From: Lachnospiraceae bacterium UBA1251
Lineage (GTDB): Bacteria; Bacillota; Clostridia; Lachnospirales; Lachnospiraceae
Direction of reading: 5' to 3'
NCBI GenBank assembly: GCA_002308255.1
Contig: DBVZ01000003.1
Location: 3,520-9,699 of the forward strand
Length of the DNA stretch: 6,180 nt
Numbering within the stretch: position 1 is the stretch's first letter; the number at the start of each line of letters is the position of its first letter. This document shows positions 5,640 through 6,180 of the stretch, piece after piece. The position numbers were made by a program, and so were the translations under genes. The notes beneath the pieces were generated by a model that was given only the letters and a program-made list of their open reading frames with translations, was not told the DNA's origin and did not search any database.

Positions 5640-6180
5640 TTAAAGTCCAAGATACTCCCTGTCCGCTTTGATCTCTTCTTCCACAGCGCCGGGCGCGCCC
5701 TTTGTCTTCCTTCGAAGAGCGCACGCCTCCACTGAAATTACCTCATAAATATCTTTCTCAAATGCCGGGTGAGCCGCTTTCCAGTCTTCCATGGAAAGAT
5801 CGTCGAGACGGCATCCCCGTTCGATGCAGGTCAGGACCAGATGCCCCGACACTGCGTGAGCGTCGCGGAACGGCACGCCTTTTCCGACCAGATAATCGGC
5901 CGCATCAGTAGCATTTGTAAATCCGCCCGCCGCGGAACGTCTCATGGCCTCCGGGTTGAAAACGGCGGTCTGAAGCATTCCCCCGAACAGGGCGATACAT
6001 TCCCGGGTCGCATCGATCGCGTCGAAGGTCAGCTCCTTGTCCTCCTGCATGTCTTTGTTATAGGCAAGCGGGATGCCTTTCATGACCGTAAGGAGCGATA
6101 ACAGCGCCCCGTAGACCCTTCCGGTCTTTCCGCGGACCAGTTCCGCGATGTCCGGATTTTTCTTCTGCGGCATGATGCTG
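5640..6180 (-). CDS. argH: Argininosuccinate lyase, C-terminal part (cut by right edge)
   Basis: ArgH splits argininosuccinate into arginine and fumarate, the last step of arginine synthesis. It is a homotetrameric enzyme of the fumarase/aspartase superfamily. The window holds the last 179 residues of a protein that is normally about 460 long. The first residues seen are the signature [18 protein letters not shown], the flexible loop of the superfamily that carries the catalytic Ser; the reading frame continues past the edge. Downstream blocks are [20 protein letters not shown] (about 36-55) and [20 protein letters not shown] (about 87-106), the latter in the C-terminal helical domain typical of ArgH. 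The protein ends REYLGL, then TAA at 5642-5640, 25 bases before asd. No terminator separates the two genes. The identification is firm; start and upstream context are not visible. Confidence 0.96.
   Translation of the reverse strand, partial: SIMPQKKNPDIAELVRGKTGRVYGALLSLLTVMKGIPLAYNKDMQEDKELTFDAIDATRECIALFGGMLQTAVFNPEAMRRSAAGGFTNATDAADYLVGKGVPFRDAHAVSGHLVLTCIERGCRLDDLSMEDWKAAHPAFEKDIYEVISVEACALRRKTKGAPGAVEEEIKADREYLGL

Noticed and set aside
4499..5671. Plus-strand open frame of 390 codons opposite asd
   Set aside because: It has no recognisable family sequence, is rich in Arg/Asp/Phe as expected from an antisense frame of a GC-rich gene, and lies wholly opposite a secure asd.
1..6180. Mobile element, CRISPR array, defence system or novel gene cluster
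   Set aside because: No repeats with spacers, transposase, integrase or tRNA attachment site are visible, and every long coding frame that is not a shadow belongs to a known housekeeping family.

Overview
The window reads as a stretch of Clostridia-type (low-GC Gram-positive lineage) chromosome, probably Lachnospiraceae or a close relative, though the base composition by eye is fairly GC-rich. Three things support this: SepF, found in Gram-positive bacteria and cyanobacteria; the linkage yggS-sepF...lspA-rluD, which resembles the Bacillus ylmE-sepF...lspA-ylyB division/envelope cluster; and the LspA sequence style. Species-level placement is an inference. All seven genes lie on the minus strand and are packed closely, so transcription runs from high to low coordinates.

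Right to left along the transcript: the C-terminal part of argH (argininosuccinate lyase, cut by the right edge); asd (aspartate-semialdehyde dehydrogenase of the archaeal/fungal type); topB (type IA topoisomerase III, TTG start just after asd); yggS (PLP homeostasis protein, ribosome binding site inside the end of topB); sepF (FtsZ-anchoring division protein); a clear intrinsic terminator; lspA (signal peptidase II); and the N-terminal part of an RluA/RluD-family pseudouridine synthase, whose GTG start overlaps the lspA stop and which is cut by the left edge. No intergenic gap exceeds about 80 bases. There are no tRNA, rRNA, CRISPR or mobile-element signatures.

Functionally, the right half is amino-acid biosynthesis (last step of arginine synthesis; second step of the aspartate family leading to lysine/diaminopimelate, threonine and methionine) followed by a DNA topoisomerase. 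The left half is the conserved division/envelope neighbourhood. The ylmG, ylmH and divIVA genes usually found between sepF and lspA are absent, and a terminator hairpin occupies the gap.

I see no previously undescribed system. The most interesting signal is a well-formed sigma-A-type promoter, facing sepF, inside a roughly 60-base AT-rich island within the yggS coding sequence. Next comes a small cluster of odd structures between yggS and sepF: a 13-base tandem repeat over the yggS stop and a perfect 7-bp hairpin.
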